Positions 53,973 to 64,000 are shown, counted from the first letter of the stretch. The stretch is 64,000 nucleotides of DNA from Litoreibacter roseus (GCF_009811795.1 NZ_BLJE01000002.1:744001-808000); one strand, 5' to 3'. Notes: a model not told the origin generated them from the sequence alone. Numbers and translations: made by a program.

Positions 53973-54341
53973 ATGATCCAGATGCAGACCAATCTGGATG
54001 TTGCTGACAACAGCGGCGCACGCCGTGTTCAGTGCATCAAGGTTCTGGGTGGTTCCAAGCGTAAATACGCATCCGTCGGCGACATCATTGTCGTCTCGGT
54101 CAAGGAAGCCATCCCACGCGGTCGCGTGAAAAAAGGCGACGTCCGCAAGGCCGTCGTCGTACGCACCGCCAAAGAAGTCCGTCGCGAAGACGGCACGGCC
54201 ATCCGGTTTGACCGGAACGCGGCTGTGATCCTCAACAACAACAACGAGCCAATGGGGACACGTATCTTTGGCCCGGTTGTGCGTGAGTTGCGGGCGAAGA
54301 ACTTCATGAAAATCATCTCGCTCGCCCCGGAGGTGCTGTAA
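53973..54341 (+). CDS. rplN: 50S ribosomal protein L14
   Basis: 122 residues, [18 protein letters not shown] start and the usual FGPVVRELR end. Part of the subunit interface. The 70-bp spacer before it has no hairpin of note. Confidence 0.98.
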   Translation: MIQMQTNLDVADNSGARRVQCIKVLGGSKRKYASVGDIIVVSVKEAIPRGRVKKGDVRKAVVVRTAKEVRREDGTAIRFDRNAAVILNNNNEPMGTRIFGPVVRELRAKNFMKIISLAPEVL

Positions 54342-54342
54342 G

Positions 54343-54648
54343 ATGGCTGCCAAACTCAAAAAAGGCGACAAGGTCGTCGTGCTGTCCGGCAAGGACAAGG
54401 GCAAGCAGGGTGAGATCACCGAAGTGATGCCCGCCGCCGGAAAAGCCGTTGTGGATGGGATCAACGTTGCGATCCGCCACGTGAAGCAATCCCAGAACAG
54501 CCAGGGTGGCCGTCAGCCAAAGGCGATGCCGATCCAACTCAGCAACCTCGCGCTGCTCGACAAGAACGGCAAGGCAACCCGCGTTGGCTTCAAAATGGAC
54601 GGCGACAAGAAAGTGCGCTTTGCCAAGACAACAGGGGACGTGATCTGA
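54343..54648 (+). CDS. rplX: 50S ribosomal protein L24
   Basis: 101 residues with a KOW motif ([17 protein letters not shown]). Assembly initiator of the large subunit. One base after rplN, overlaps rplE by one base. Confidence 0.97.
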   Translation: MAAKLKKGDKVVVLSGKDKGKQGEITEVMPAAGKAVVDGINVAIRHVKQSQNSQGGRQPKAMPIQLSNLALLDKNGKATRVGFKMDGDKKVRFAKTTGDVI

Positions 54649-55211
54649 TGCTCGACACAGCAAACTACACCCCGCGTCTGAAGAGCCTCTACAAGGACAG
54701 CATCCGCGCTGCCATGAAAGAGGAATTCAGCTACAAAAACGACATGCAGATCCCGCGCCTGGACAAAGTTGTCCTGAACATCGGCGCTGGTGCTGAATCC
54801 GTCAAAGACAGCAAGAAGGCCGCGAGTGCCGCCGCTGATCTGACAGCGATCGCAGGTCAGAAGGCCATGGTCACACGGGCCAAGAAGTCCATTGCGGGCT
54901 TCCGGGTTCGGGAAGACATGCCGTTGGGTGCGAAAGTGACCCTGCGCGGTGACCGGATGTACGAATTCATGGATCGCCTGATCACCATCGCAATGCCGCG
55001 CATCCGGGACTTCCGCGGTGTGTCCGGCAAATCCTTCGACGGTCGCGGCAACTACGCCATGGGCCTGAAAGAGCACATCGTGTTTCCGGAAATCGACTTC
55101 GACAAGATTGACGAGCCATGGGGCCTCGACATCGTAATCTGCACCACCGCACCCACCGACGCGGAAGCCAAGAGCCTGTTGAAAGCCTTCAACATGCCCT
55201 TCAACAGCTGA
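54648..55211 (+). CDS. rplE: 50S ribosomal protein L5
   Basis: 187 residues, binds 5S rRNA in the central protuberance; [27 protein letters not shown] and [15 protein letters not shown] are family signatures. Starts on the last base of rplX. Confidence 0.98.
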   Translation: MLDTANYTPRLKSLYKDSIRAAMKEEFSYKNDMQIPRLDKVVLNIGAGAESVKDSKKAASAAADLTAIAGQKAMVTRAKKSIAGFRVREDMPLGAKVTLRGDRMYEFMDRLITIAMPRIRDFRGVSGKSFDGRGNYAMGLKEHIVFPEIDFDKIDEPWGLDIVICTTAPTDAEAKSLLKAFNMPFNS

Positions 55212-55232
55212 TCCGCGGGAAGGACCTAAGAC

Positions 55233-55538
55233 ATGGCTAAGAAAGCAATGATCGAACGCGAGAAGAAGCGGGAACGTCTGGTGAAGAAATACGCCGCCAA
55301 ACGTGCTGCTCTGCTCGAAATCGCAAATGACAAGGACAAGCCAATGGAAGAGCGCTTCAAGGCGCGTCTGAAACTGGCCGAACTGCCGCGGAATTCCTCG
55401 GCGACACGTCTGCACAACCGTTGCCAGCTCACCGGTCGTCCCCACGCTTACTACCGTAAGCTGAAGGTCAGCCGGATTGCTCTGCGGGAACTGGGCTCCT
55501 TTGGCCAGATCCCCGGCATGGTCAAGTCAAGCTGGTAA
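55233..55538 (+). CDS. rpsN: 30S ribosomal protein S14 (long, zinc-free form)
   Basis: 101 residues with [18 protein letters not shown] and IPGMVKSSW. The absence of CxxC pairs shows the zinc-independent type. Confidence 0.97.
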   Translation: MAKKAMIEREKKRERLVKKYAAKRAALLEIANDKDKPMEERFKARLKLAELPRNSSATRLHNRCQLTGRPHAYYRKLKVSRIALRELGSFGQIPGMVKSSW

Positions 55539-55550
55539 GGAGGGCATGCA

Positions 55551-55943
55551 ATGAACGATCCTATCGCTGATATGCTCACCCGGATCCGTAACTCCCAGTT
55601 GCGCGGCAAGGCCACGGTGGAAACACCGGCGTCCAAACTGCGGGCATGGGTTCTGGATGTGCTGGCCGACGAAGGCTACATCCGCGGCTACGAGAAGATC
55701 ACAGGGAAAGACGGTCACCCCGCCCTGATGATCGAGCTGAAATACTACGAAGGCACCCCCGTCATTCGTGAGCTTAAGCGGGTCTCCAAGCCCGGTCGCC
55801 GCGTCTACATGGGCGTCAAAGACATCCCAACCGTCCGTCAGGGCCTGGGTGTGTCGATTGTCAGCACGCCAAAAGGTGTGATGTCGGACGCAAACGCACG
55901 CTCCAACAATGTTGGCGGCGAAGTGCTTTGCACGGTCTTCTAA
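55551..55943 (+). CDS. rpsH: 30S ribosomal protein S8
   Basis: 130 residues, [14 protein letters not shown] start, end GGEVLCTVF. In enterobacteria S8 represses the spc operon by binding its mRNA; no such site was identified here. Confidence 0.98.
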   Translation: MNDPIADMLTRIRNSQLRGKATVETPASKLRAWVLDVLADEGYIRGYEKITGKDGHPALMIELKYYEGTPVIRELKRVSKPGRRVYMGVKDIPTVRQGLGVSIVSTPKGVMSDANARSNNVGGEVLCTVF

Positions 55944-55955
55944 GGAGCCCTTGGT

Positions 55956-56489
55956 ATGTCTCGAATTGGTAAAAAACCGGTCGATCTGCCCTCGGGCGTG
56001 GAGGCAAGTGTCTCCGGTCAGACCGTTGAAGTGAAGGGGCCAAAAGGCACCCGCAGCTTCACCGCAACCGACGATGTCACGATCTCCGTGGCAGACAACA
56101 CCGTCACCGTTGAGCCGCGCGGCAAATCCAAGCGCGCGCGTCAGCAATGGGGCATGTCCCGCACCATGGTCGCCAATCTGGTGACCGGCGTGACAGAAGG
56201 TTTCAAGAAAGAGCTTGAGATCAGCGGCGTGGGCTACCGGGCGCAGATGCAGGGCAACACCTTGCGGCTGAACCTCGGCCTTAGCCACGACGTGGACTTT
56301 CAGGTGCCGGAGGGCGTCACCGTGACGGCCCCCAAGCAGACGGAAATCATCGTCGAAGGCAATGATGAGCAGCTTGTCGGTCAGGTAGCCGCGAACATTC
56401 GCGCGTGGCGGAAGCCAGAGCCCTACAAGGGCAAAGGCATCAAGTACAAAGACGAGTATATCTTCCGCAAGGAAGGCAAGAAGAAGTAA
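55956..56489 (+). CDS. rplF: 50S ribosomal protein L6
   Basis: 177 residues, [15 protein letters not shown] start, [11 protein letters not shown] end; two repeated domains near the factor-binding site. Confidence 0.98.
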   Translation: MSRIGKKPVDLPSGVEASVSGQTVEVKGPKGTRSFTATDDVTISVADNTVTVEPRGKSKRARQQWGMSRTMVANLVTGVTEGFKKELEISGVGYRAQMQGNTLRLNLGLSHDVDFQVPEGVTVTAPKQTEIIVEGNDEQLVGQVAANIRAWRKPEPYKGKGIKYKDEYIFRKEGKKK

Positions 56490-56500
56490 GGACCAGTCAG

Positions 56501-56860
56501 ATGGCAAACAGCAAAAGAGATCTGTTCTTGAAGCGCCGCCTGCGCGTCCGGAACAAACTGCGGAAAGTGAACGCCGGGCGCGTTCGTCTGTCCGTGCACC
56601 GTTCGAACAAAAACATCAGCGTGCAGCTGATCGACGACGTGGCGGGCACAACGCTCGCTTCAGCCTCCACGCTTGAGAAAGATCTGGGCGTTGTGGGCAA
56701 AAACAATGTCGAAGCTGCAAGCAAAGTAGGCACCGCAATTGCGGAACGCGCCAAGAAAGCCGGCGTGACCGAGGCCTATTTTGACCGCGGTGGGTTCCTC
56801 TTTCACGGGAAGGTGAAGGCTCTGGCCGAAGCTGCCCGTGAAGGCGGTCTGAAGATTTAA
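56501..56860 (+). CDS. rplR: 50S ribosomal protein L18
   Basis: 119 residues, basic start [16 protein letters not shown], end [15 protein letters not shown]; 5S rRNA binding. ATG 56501 is chosen because upstream residues are a shadow of rplF. Confidence 0.97.
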   Translation: MANSKRDLFLKRRLRVRNKLRKVNAGRVRLSVHRSNKNISVQLIDDVAGTTLASASTLEKDLGVVGKNNVEAASKVGTAIAERAKKAGVTEAYFDRGGFLFHGKVKALAEAAREGGLKI

Positions 56861-56872
56861 GGAGAACGCAAG

Positions 56873-57457
56873 ATGGCAAGAGAACCAGGAAACCGGGGAC
56901 GGCGCGATCGGGACGAAACTCCTGAATTTGCAGATCGTCTGGTGGCAATCAACCGGGTGTCCAAGACCGTGAAGGGTGGTAAGCGCTTCGGCTTTGCCGC
57001 ACTCGTGGTTGTGGGTGACCAGAAAGGCCGTGTCGGCTTCGGCAAGGGCAAGGCGAAAGAAGTGCCCGAGGCGATCCGCAAGGCAACCGAGCAAGCCAAG
57101 CGTCAGATGGTCCGTGTGCCTCTGCGCGAGGGCCGCACGCTGCACCACGATGTGGCGGGCCGTCACGGCGCGGGCAAGGTCGTGATGCGCACCGCACCGC
57201 AAGGTACGGGCATCATCGCCGGTGGTCCAATGCGGGCCGTGTTCGAGATGTTGGGCGTTCAGGACGTGGTGGCCAAGTCCATCGGCTCCCAGAACCCCTA
57301 TAATATGATCCGTGCAACGCTGAACGGTCTGGCCAACGAGGCGAGCCCGCGCATGGTCGCACAACGCCGGGGCAAGAAGGTCGCTGACATTCTGCCCAAG
57401 CAGGACGTGGCTGCTCCAACGGACAGCCCCGCCGACATGCAACCGGCAGACGCTTGA
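56873..57457 (+). CDS. rpsE: 30S ribosomal protein S5
   Basis: 194 residues with double-stranded RNA-binding N domain ([18 protein letters not shown]) and C domain; GxGxG run [11 protein letters not shown]. Important for translation fidelity. Confidence 0.98.
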   Translation: MAREPGNRGRRDRDETPEFADRLVAINRVSKTVKGGKRFGFAALVVVGDQKGRVGFGKGKAKEVPEAIRKATEQAKRQMVRVPLREGRTLHHDVAGRHGAGKVVMRTAPQGTGIIAGGPMRAVFEMLGVQDVVAKSIGSQNPYNMIRATLNGLANEASPRMVAQRRGKKVADILPKQDVAAPTDSPADMQPADA

Positions 57458-57469
57458 GGGATATGACCA

Positions 57470-57658
57470 ATGGCTAAAACGATTGTTGTAAAGCAGATCG
57501 GCTCCCCGATCCGCCGCCCGGAAAAGCAGCGTGCCACGCTGATCGGCCTGGGCCTGAACAAGATGCACAAGACCCGCGAGCTGGAGGACACCCCCTCCGT
57601 CCGCGGCATGGTCAACAGCATCTCCCACCTCGTCGAAATCATCGAAGAGCGCGGGTAA
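57470..57658 (+). CDS. rpmD: 50S ribosomal protein L30
   Basis: 62 residues, [18 protein letters not shown] start. Normally rplO would follow directly; here it is separated by a terminator and a foreign gene. Confidence 0.97.
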   Translation: MAKTIVVKQIGSPIRRPEKQRATLIGLGLNKMHKTRELEDTPSVRGMVNSISHLVEIIEERG

Positions 57659-57694
57659 ACCCGGCTGGGCGCACCGCCCATCCCGCAAAAGATC

Positions 57695-57726
57695 AAACGC
57701 CTCGCGAGCCATCGCGGGGTGTTTTC
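57695..57726 (+). terminator. Terminator after rpmD
   Basis: CGCCTCGCG paired with CGCGGGGTG (two G-U pairs), short loop, then GTTTTC. It ends the rpmC-rpmD transcript. Confidence 0.72.
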
Positions 57727-57729
57727 AGT

Positions 57730-58343
57730 TTAGCTATTATAGCGCAGAGCTTTCAGCGCATCTTTTTTAACGCAGAGGAAAACCTCGATGTCTTCAGCTG
57801 AGTCAAGGCGCTTCACTTCAGCCGGAAAATCGTCTTTTTTCAGTTTCCCATTGGAAGTGTTCAAGCCCAGTGCACGTGCGCCTTCCTTGGCACCCGCGTG
57901 GACGTAAATGAGTTCCGGTTTAACTTCGAGAAATCCAGTCGCAATACGCAAACACACGTCATAGTGCAGAAGCGGGCCAACGCCATGGATGCGATCCTTG
58001 ATGGGCCTGACAAGTTCGTAAAGTTCGTCGAAGTCCTTCAGACTTGCAATTTCTTTGGACTTCTCAACCAACGACCCTGCTAGTTCACATAGGACTTGTT
58101 TGGCACACGAAATTGGTGTGGATGTTTTTTACCGTCTATCTTTCGGGACCAACAGGCAATCTTGATGGCTGACTCCAGATCTTTCGTCTCTTCAAATTCG
58201 GCGATTTGACGAGTGATGCTTCCGTTTTTACCACAGCCCACCGGTGGTCCTGCGCACCCGCTAATTCTACCTTTTCGTTGATCCTCTTGGAACTGCCTAA
58301 CCAATTTGTCCAAGTCTGTGCCAATAGCCTCATGATACGTCAT
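57730..58343 (-). pseudogene. Frameshifted gene of unknown function inside the spc cluster
   Basis: Two adjacent minus-strand frames make one family member. The first (from ATG 58343, AAGGTGG upstream) contains CAGPP, GCGKNGS and KHPHQFRVPNK, then hits a stop at 58080. Two frames over, the text continues VLCELAGSLVEKSKEIASLKDF and the second frame holds GVGPLLHYD and IYVHAGAKEGARALGL, the known continuation in hypothetical proteins with an HPHQ...YD...HAG...GA layout. One missing base in AACAAG at about 58095 explains the break. Either a real mutation or a sequencing error. It runs against the ribosomal genes and is AT-richer. Confidence 0.72.
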
Positions 58344-58455
58344 AACAGCCACCTTAAAAATTCAGATATTCAAAAATGAGCCTTCGACCGTCAATATGCT
58401 AAAGGGTTAACGGCTCGAAGTTTTCAACCTGTTTGATCCAAGAACGCCATACCTC

Positions 58456-58484
58456 TTGCGCCACAGCGCGCGAACACATATACG
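58456..58484 (+). promoter_or_regulatory. Promoter of rplO-secY-adk
   Basis: TTGCGC (58456-58461) and TATACG (58479-58484), 17-bp spacing, the same as before rpmC. It lies after the interrupting gene and about 100 bp before rplO. Confidence 0.75.
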
Positions 58485-58581
58485 CCCCCGGTGGCCCACC
58501 AAAACCACGACTCAAAACCAAGAAATGCCGCGTTTGCCCCCTTTCGCTTCATGGGGCACTTCCGGCCAATGGAGAAGCGAT

Positions 58582-59055
58582 ATGAAACTGAATGAACTGC
58601 GCGACAATCCCGGCGCAACGAAGACGAAAAAACGCGTGGGCCGTGGCCCGGGCTCCGGCAAGGGTAAAACTGCCGGTCGTGGTATCAAAGGTCAGAAGTC
58701 CCGCTCCGGTGTGGCGCTGAACGGGTACGAAGGCGGGCAGATGCCGCTTTACATGCGCCTGCCAAAGCGTGGATTCAACAAGCCGAACCGCAAGAAATTT
58801 GCCGTCGTCAATCTGGGCCTGATCCAGAAATTCATCGACGACAAGAAGCTCGACGCGAAATCCGACATCACCGAGGACGCGCTGATCGAATGTGGCCTCG
58901 TGCGCCGCAAACTCGACGGTGTTCGGGTGCTGGCCAAGGGTGAGTTTTCCGCAAAAGTGACCCTGAACGTCACCGGCGCGTCGAAATCTGCCGTTGAGGC
59001 TGTCGAGAAAGCGGGCGGCTCTCTGACCGTCGCGCAAGCGGCTGCAGCTGAATAA
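58582..59055 (+). CDS. rplO: 50S ribosomal protein L15
   Basis: 157 residues, [14 protein letters not shown] start, Gly/Lys-rich [22 protein letters not shown] is the rRNA-binding extension. ATG 58582 has GGAGA upstream. Confidence 0.97.
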   Translation: MKLNELRDNPGATKTKKRVGRGPGSGKGKTAGRGIKGQKSRSGVALNGYEGGQMPLYMRLPKRGFNKPNRKKFAVVNLGLIQKFIDDKKLDAKSDITEDALIECGLVRRKLDGVRVLAKGEFSAKVTLNVTGASKSAVEAVEKAGGSLTVAQAAAAE

Positions 59056-59102
59056 CGACTTGTGAGAGGGCCTGCACCCTCTTACATAACTCCAGTGTTT
59101 CC

Positions 59103-59134
59103 GCGCCGCGAATGGGGATCCCATGTCGCGGCGC
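59103..59134 (+). promoter_or_regulatory. Strong hairpin upstream of secY
   Basis: GCGCCGCG and CGCGGCGC form an eight-pair GC stem, with an inner ATGGG/CCCAT stem. No T run follows. It may pause or attenuate transcription or act in the mRNA of secY. Confidence 0.55.
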
Positions 59135-59176
59135 GTGTGCTAGAAGACGCTGAAACAGACAAGGAATAGTCCGACT

Positions 59177-60532
59177 ATGGCATCCGCAGCCGAGCAAATG
59201 GCGCAAAACATGAGCTGGTCCGCCTTCGGGAAGGCCACCGAGCTGAGACAGCGCATCCTTTTCACCATCGGCCTTCTGATCGTCTACCGGCTTGGCACCT
59301 ACATTCCCGTTCCGGGCATCGACGCCGATGCGCTGCGCAACTTCGTGGACCAGCTGTCCACGGGAGTGGGCGGTATTCTGAACATGTTCACTGGCGGCGC
59401 GATCGGGCGGATGGGCCTCTTCGCGCTCGGGATCATGCCCTATATCTCGGCCTCGATCATCGTGCAGTTGATGACGGCGATGGTTCCCCAGCTGGAACAG
59501 CTGAAGAAAGAGGGTGAGCAGGGCCGCAAGAAGATCAACCAATACACCCGCTACGGCACGGTGTTTTTGGCCACGCTGCAGGGCTACGGCCTGGCCGCGG
59601 GTCTCGAAAGCGGCGGTCTGGTCACCGATCCGGGCTGGTTCTTCCGGATTTCCTGCGTGATCACCCTTGTGGGTGGCACGATGTTCCTGATGTGGCTGGG
59701 TGAACAGATCACTGCGCGCGGCATCGGCAACGGCATCTCGCTGATCATCTTCGTAGGCATCATCGCCGAAGTTCCGGCGGCACTGGCACAGTTCTTCGCC
59801 CAAGGCCGCTCCGGCGCGCTCAGCCCTGCGGTCATCATCGGTGTCTTGGTGGTGGTCATCGCCACGATCACCTTCGTGGTGTTCATGGAACGCGCGCTGC
59901 GCAAGATCCACATTCAGTACCCGCGCCGTCAGGTCGGCATGAAGGTCTATGACGGTGGCTCCAGCCACCTGCCGGTCAAGGTCAACCCGTCGGGCGTGAT
60001 CCCCGCCATCTTCGCCTCGTCACTGCTGCTGCTGCCAACAACGCTCAGCACGTTCTCGGGCAACCAGACGGGCCCTGTGATGGCGACGATCCTTGCGTAT
60101 TTTGGCCCCGGCCAGCCGCTTTATCTGTTGTTCTTCACAGCCATGATCGTGTTCTTCGCGTATTTCTACACGTTCAACGTGTCGTTCAAACCCGATGACG
60201 TGGCCGACAACCTGAAGAACCAGAACGGCTTTATTCCGGGTATCCGCCCCGGCCAGCGGACGGCGGAGTATCTGGAATACGTCGTCAACCGCGTGCTCGT
60301 CTTGGGGTCCGGCTATCTGGCGGCAGTGTGTCTCTTGCCCGAGATCCTGCGTGCGCAGCTGGCCATTCCGTTCTACTTCGGCGGGACATCGGTGCTTATT
60401 ATCGTGTCGGTGACGATGGACACGATCCAGCAGGTGCAAAGCCATATGCTGGCCCACCAATACGAAGGTCTGATCGAAAAATCCCAGCTTCGCGGTAAGA
60501 AGCGAGGCAAAAGAGGGACAGCACGCAGATGA
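59177..60532 (+). CDS. secY: Preprotein translocase subunit SecY
   Basis: 451 residues with ten membrane helices; central pore subunit of SecYEG. Seen: [24 protein letters not shown] and the basic C-terminal tail. Overlaps adk by 4 bp. Confidence 0.98.
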   Translation: MASAAEQMAQNMSWSAFGKATELRQRILFTIGLLIVYRLGTYIPVPGIDADALRNFVDQLSTGVGGILNMFTGGAIGRMGLFALGIMPYISASIIVQLMTAMVPQLEQLKKEGEQGRKKINQYTRYGTVFLATLQGYGLAAGLESGGLVTDPGWFFRISCVITLVGGTMFLMWLGEQITARGIGNGISLIIFVGIIAEVPAALAQFFAQGRSGALSPAVIIGVLVVVIATITFVVFMERALRKIHIQYPRRQVGMKVYDGGSSHLPVKVNPSGVIPAIFASSLLLLPTTLSTFSGNQTGPVMATILAYFGPGQPLYLLFFTAMIVFFAYFYTFNVSFKPDDVADNLKNQNGFIPGIRPGQRTAEYLEYVVNRVLVLGSGYLAAVCLLPEILRAQLAIPFYFGGTSVLIIVSVTMDTIQQVQSHMLAHQYEGLIEKSQLRGKKRGKRGTARR

Positions 60533-61173
60533 ACATCATACTCCTTGGCCCGCCCGGCGCGGGCAAAGGTACACAAGCGCGCAAGCTTGTGGACGATCGG
60601 AACATGACGCAACTGTCCACCGGTGACATGCTGCGCGAAGCCCGCACCTCCGGCACCGAGATGGGCGAGAAGGTTGCCGCGATCATGGACGCAGGCGAAC
60701 TTGTCACCGACGAGATCGTGATCGGCCTGATCGAGGAAAAACTGAGCGGCCCCCATGGTGGCGGGTTCATCTTCGACGGCTTCCCCCGGACCTTGGCACA
60801 AGCGGATGCTCTGGGTGCGCTTCTGGAAAAATACGACACAAAGCTCGACGCCGTGATCGAAATGCGCGTGGACGACGATGCGCTCGTGGCCCGGATCACA
60901 GCACGGTCGACCTGTGGCAGCTGCGGTGAGGTCTACAACGATCTGACCAAGCCGATCCCGAGTGATGGGAAGTGTACCAATTGCGGCGGCACCGAGTTCA
61001 AACGCCGTGCCGATGACAACGAAGAAAGCCTGCGCACGCGGCTGATGGAATACTACAAAAAGACCTCACCGCTGATCGGCTATTACTATGCCAAGGGTGA
61101 TCTGTCCGCCATCAACGGACTGGGCGAAATCGACGCCGTCGCAGGCGAAATCTCGGCAGTTTTGAACGGTTAA
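60529..61173 (+). CDS. adk: Adenylate kinase
   Basis: 214 residues: [12 protein letters not shown] loop, STGDMLR, FDGFPRT, and a zinc-type LID with CGSC and CTNC pairs. Balances ATP, ADP and AMP. Overlap with secY indicates coupling. Confidence 0.98.
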   Translation: MNIILLGPPGAGKGTQARKLVDDRNMTQLSTGDMLREARTSGTEMGEKVAAIMDAGELVTDEIVIGLIEEKLSGPHGGGFIFDGFPRTLAQADALGALLEKYDTKLDAVIEMRVDDDALVARITARSTCGSCGEVYNDLTKPIPSDGKCTNCGGTEFKRRADDNEESLRTRLMEYYKKTSPLIGYYYAKGDLSAINGLGEIDAVAGEISAVLNG

Positions 61174-61195
61174 TCCGCCACAGGCGTCGTCAGCC

Positions 61196-61233
61196 TTGAC
61201 AGCCCTTGACGCCACCGCGATTCGGTCATACAT
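61196..61233 (+). promoter_or_regulatory. Candidate promoter of rpsM-rpsK-rpoA-rplQ
   Basis: TTGACA (61196-61201) and TTGACG (61206-61211) with ATACAT (61228-61233) 16 bp after the second. The 220-bp adk-rpsM spacer has room for an alpha-operon promoter. Confidence 0.45.
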
Positions 61234-61307
61234 CACGCCATCTCGTAAGACTGAGAGTCGCGCTCCAGCCGGTGAAGCTACCCGGCCCCGCGCAACCGAA
61301 ATAAACC

Positions 61308-61337
61308 AAGCCCGTCGGTCAAAAAACCTTCGGGCTT
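61308..61337 (+). promoter_or_regulatory. Hairpin in the rpsM leader
   Basis: AAGCCCG and CGGGCTT, perfect seven-base arms 16 bases apart, 57 bp before rpsM. No T run at the 3' side, so it could be a leader structure rather than a terminator. Confidence 0.45.
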
Positions 61338-61393
61338 CACGTTGTGAAAAAAGGTTCTGGAACGACGGAACCGCAACTGAGAAGGAATGACCT

Positions 61394-61762
61394 TTGGCAC
61401 GTATTGCTGGCGTTAACTTGCCTGATGGGAAGCGGGTTCCCATCGCTCTGACATATATCACCGGGATCGGTCACACATCGGCCGGGAAAATCTGCGAAGC
61501 CGTTGGCATCGACACCTCCCGCCGGATGAACGAACTGAGCGACGCGGAAGTTCTGCAGATCCGTGAACATATCGACGCCAATTACGACGTCGAAGGCGAC
61601 CTGCGCCGTGAAGTTCAGATGAACATCAAGCGTCTGATGGACCTTGGCTGCTACCGTGGCCTGCGCCATCGCCGCAACCTTCCTGTTCGGGGTCAGCGGA
61701 CCCACACGAACGCACGCACCCGCAAAGGCCCCGCAAAGGCCATTGCCGGTAAGAAGAAGTAA
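61394..61762 (+). CDS. rpsM: 30S ribosomal protein S13
   Basis: 122 residues, [15 protein letters not shown] start and [13 protein letters not shown] end. The start codon is TTG, with GAAGGAATGACC upstream; no in-frame ATG fits the conserved N-terminus. A TTG start may limit S13 output. Confidence 0.96.
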   Translation: MARIAGVNLPDGKRVPIALTYITGIGHTSAGKICEAVGIDTSRRMNELSDAEVLQIREHIDANYDVEGDLRREVQMNIKRLMDLGCYRGLRHRRNLPVRGQRTHTNARTRKGPAKAIAGKKK

Positions 61763-61777
61763 GGGAGGGCTGATCTG

Positions 61778-62167
61778 ATGGCACGCGAAAAAGTAAAAGC
61801 GAAGAAGAAGGTCCGTAAGAACATCGCCGCCGGTGTGGCGCATGTGAACTCGTCCTTCAACAACACAAAGATCCTGATCTCTGACGTGCAGGGCAACGCG
61901 ATCGCATGGTCGTCCGCTGGTACGATGGGTTTCAAGGGATCGCGGAAGTCCACACCTTACGCGGCTCAGATGGCTGCGGAAGATGCGGGCAAGAAAGCAC
62001 AGGAACATGGCGTGAAGACGCTTGAGGTTGAAGTGCAGGGTCCGGGTTCTGGCCGTGAAAGTGCATTGCGCGCTTTGGCTGCCATCGGGTTCCAGATCTC
62101 CGCAATCCGCGACGTGACGCCGATGGCCCATAACGGGTGCCGTCCGCCGAAGCGCCGCCGCGTTTAA
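61778..62167 (+). CDS. rpsK: 30S ribosomal protein S11
   Basis: 129 residues, ending [12 protein letters not shown], the invariable S11 tail. Binds the platform of the small subunit. Confidence 0.98.
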   Translation: MAREKVKAKKKVRKNIAAGVAHVNSSFNNTKILISDVQGNAIAWSSAGTMGFKGSRKSTPYAAQMAAEDAGKKAQEHGVKTLEVEVQGPGSGRESALRALAAIGFQISAIRDVTPMAHNGCRPPKRRRV

Positions 62168-62179
62168 TCCACCAACTCT

Positions 62180-62209
62180 CTCGGGGTCTGCACAGCGCAG
62201 TGCCCCGAG
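62180..62209 (+). terminator. Hairpin between rpsK and rpoA
   Basis: CTCGGGG and CCCCGAG with an inner CTGC/GCAG stem, followed by TCTGTCATTTT. Partial termination would lower rpoA relative to the ribosomal genes. Confidence 0.55.
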
Positions 62210-62278
62210 TCTGTCATTTTAACCTCGGGCGTCCCCGTTTTTGGACATGAAACAGGGACTGGTATGGAGGCGACACAC

Positions 62279-63295
62279 ATGATCCATAAGAATTGGCAAG
62301 AGCTGATCAAACCGACGCAACTGGACATCAAGCCAGGCAACGATCCCGCACGCAAGGCCACCGTCGTGGCCGAGCCGCTGGAGCGCGGGTTTGGCCTGAC
62401 CATGGGCAACGCCCTGCGTCGCGTTCTGATGAGCAGCTTGCAAGGGGCGGCCATCACTTCCGTCCAGATCGACAACGTGCTGCACGAGTTCTCTTCGATT
62501 GCAGGCGTCCGCGAGGACGTGACAGATGTTGTTCTCAACCTCAAAGGTGTTGCGATCCGTATGGAAGTCGAAGGGCCCAAGCGCCTGTCGATCTCTGCCA
62601 AGGGTCCGGCACTGGTCACCGCAGGTGACATCTCCGACAGCGCTGGCATTGAGATCCTGAATCGCGACCACGTCATCTGTCACCTCGACGATGGCGCCGA
62701 TCTGTTCATGGAACTGACCGTCAACACCGGCAAGGGCTACGTCTCTGCCGACAAGAACCGTCCGGAAGACGCGCCCATCGGTCTTATCCCGATCGACGCC
62801 GTGTATTCGCCGGTCAAGAAAGTCAGCTACGACGTGCAACCTACCCGCGAAGGTCAGGTGCTCGACTATGACAAGCTGACCGTGAAGGTCGAAACAGACG
62901 GCTCCATCACGCCGGATGACGCCGTGGCCTACGCTGCGCGGATCCTGCAGGACCAACTTTCGATCTTCGTGAACTTCGACGAACCGGAAAGTGCACGCGC
63001 ACAGGACGATGAGGACGAGCTTGAGTTCAACCCGCTTCTGCTGAAGAAAGTGGATGAGTTGGAACTCAGTGTACGCTCGGCCAACTGCCTGAAGAACGAC
63101 AACATTGTCTACATCGGTGATCTGATCCAAAAGACAGAAGCCGAGATGTTGCGGACGCCGAACTTTGGTCGGAAGTCCCTGAACGAGATCAAGGAAGTGC
63201 TTTCGGGCATGGGTCTGCATCTGGGAATGGACATCGTCGACTGGCCGCCAGAAAATATCGAAGATCTGGCCAAGAAGTTCGAAGACCAATTCTGA
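62279..63295 (+). CDS. rpoA: DNA-directed RNA polymerase alpha subunit
   Basis: 338 residues: [12 protein letters not shown] start, N-terminal dimerisation domain ([13 protein letters not shown]), and C-terminal domain ([24 protein letters not shown]). ATG 62279 fits the canonical start with GGAGG upstream. Confidence 0.98.
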   Translation: MIHKNWQELIKPTQLDIKPGNDPARKATVVAEPLERGFGLTMGNALRRVLMSSLQGAAITSVQIDNVLHEFSSIAGVREDVTDVVLNLKGVAIRMEVEGPKRLSISAKGPALVTAGDISDSAGIEILNRDHVICHLDDGADLFMELTVNTGKGYVSADKNRPEDAPIGLIPIDAVYSPVKKVSYDVQPTREGQVLDYDKLTVKVETDGSITPDDAVAYAARILQDQLSIFVNFDEPESARAQDDEDELEFNPLLLKKVDELELSVRSANCLKNDNIVYIGDLIQKTEAEMLRTPNFGRKSLNEIKEVLSGMGLHLGMDIVDWPPENIEDLAKKFEDQF

Positions 63296-63499
63296 TATGT
63301 GTGGCGGGGTTTGGCCCCGCCATGCACTTCGGAATACCGCCGAAAGAAGTCCGACGGTATTCCGATAAAAGTCCGATAGAATTCCGATCGGCAAAATGCC
63401 CCGCAAAGACGGGGGATCATCTGGGCAATCCTGCCCCAAGGAGAGTGGCCGACACGCATCGGACCGCCAGACAAAGTAAAATGAGAAGGAACTGAAAAC

Positions 63500-63913
63500 A
63501 TGCGTCACGCACGGGGCTACCGCCGCCTGAACCGCACCCATGAGCACCGCAAGGCGCTCTTTTCCAACATGGCCGGATCGCTGATCGAGCACGAGCAGAT
63601 CAAGACGACCTTGCCAAAGGCCAAAGAACTGCGCCCGATCATCGAAAAGATGATCACGCTGGCGAAACGCGGTGATCTGCACGCCCGCCGTCTGGCCGCG
63701 TCCAAGCTGAAGCAGGACAAGGACGTTGCCAAGTTGTTCGACGTTCTTGGGCCACGTTACGCCGAGCGCCAAGGCGGCTATGTTCGTATCCTGAAAGCGG
63801 GCTTCCGCTATGGTGACATGGCACCGATGGCCATCATCGAATTTGTCGACCGCGATGTCGATGCCAAAGGCGCCGCCGACAAGGCCCGTCTTGAGGCTGA
63901 AGACGCCGAATAA
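63500..63913 (+). CDS. rplQ: 50S ribosomal protein L17
   Basis: 137 residues, [20 protein letters not shown] start, typical L17. It ends the alpha operon. The 200-bp spacer after rpoA contains repeated CCGAT/ATTCCG text of no known role. Confidence 0.98.
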   Translation: MRHARGYRRLNRTHEHRKALFSNMAGSLIEHEQIKTTLPKAKELRPIIEKMITLAKRGDLHARRLAASKLKQDKDVAKLFDVLGPRYAERQGGYVRILKAGFRYGDMAPMAIIEFVDRDVDAKGAADKARLEAEDAE

Positions 63914-63934
63914 GGTGTTATCGCACTGGTTTTC

Positions 63935-63962
63935 AAGGCCCTGCCATCGGCGGGGCCTTTTG
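63935..63962 (+). terminator. Rho-independent terminator after rplQ
   Basis: AAGGCCCTGCC-ATC-GGCGGGGCCTT, long GC-rich stem followed by TTTT. Marks the end of the ribosomal cluster. Confidence 0.9.
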
Positions 63963-64000
63963 CATTTTGGCTGTCTCAGATAGGCTGTCGGCACCCCAAT

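Noticed and set aside
54513-55445. Long minus-strand open frame opposite rplX-rplE-rpsN
   Set aside because: It is antisense to three conserved ribosomal genes and is explained by their codon bias. The same holds for the frames opposite rpoA-rplQ and opposite lysR.

Overview
The window looks like a chromosome segment of an alphaproteobacterium of the Rhodobacterales (roseobacter-type). The basis is the moderately high GC of the housekeeping parts, the gene content and order (mrdA-rodA, KpsT/KpsE/KdsA, the spc-alpha ribosomal cluster with a long zinc-free S14) and CTTGCG/TATACG-type promoters. The taxonomic call is inference from sequence character, not a database result.

Region 1 (1-10990) is ordinary chromosome: the 3' part of mrdA (PBP2) with rodA, a D-2-hydroxyacid dehydrogenase, an SseB-like gene and a uracil-DNA glycosylase, nhaA, a kpsT-kpsE-kdsA polysaccharide export/Kdo block, a YhiN/HI0933-family flavoprotein, and a complete tRNA-Gln(UUG).

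Region 2 (11003-45375) is one 34.4-kb Tn7-like transposon, the main discovery here. It is bounded by near-identical terminal inverted repeats (TGTG[C/G]CGTCCGGC[A/G]TGAAT) and by an exact 5-bp target duplication TATTT (10998-11002 and 45376-45380). It sits 7 bp downstream of the tRNA-Gln CCA end. Internal repeats of the type CGCAACTT-TGTCCGG near both tips look like TnsB-binding sites. The far end carries a small HTH gene and tnsA-tnsB-tnsC-tniQ with overlapping or tight junctions and a terminator. The 28-kb cargo is a defence island: a Hachiman-type hamA-hamB pair whose hamB is split in frame by an 832-bp IS5-family element; a TIR protein with a membrane partner; a large metallophosphoesterase; a GHKL(MORC-like) ATPase / Z1 helicase / PD-(D/E)XK / AIPR operon followed, beyond an AbiEi-AbiEii toxin-antitoxin cassette, by Dcm methylase and Vsr endonuclease; an HNH endonuclease; an XRE/ParA-like/membrane protein module with a 36-bp palindromic intergenic operator; and an ArsR/SRPBCC stress-type operon. 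No CRISPR array, cas gene or integrase was seen.

Region 3 (45381-53345) is chromosome again: a three-gene periplasmic redox operon (di-haem c cytochrome, cupredoxin-like Tat protein, MauG/cytochrome-c-peroxidase fused to LysM), a decayed sialidase-type pseudogene, DUF1428, MarR, AlkB, DUF2892, an AhpD-like protein and a LysR regulator.

Region 4 (53346-63962) is the spc-alpha ribosomal cluster from rpmC to rplQ, with secY, adk and rpoA. It begins at rpmC behind its own promoter (rplP and the S10 genes are not adjacent). It is interrupted between rpmD and rplO by a terminator and a frameshifted non-ribosomal gene on the opposite strand, after which a second promoter of the same TTGCG-N17-TATACG type restarts transcription of rplO-secY-adk.
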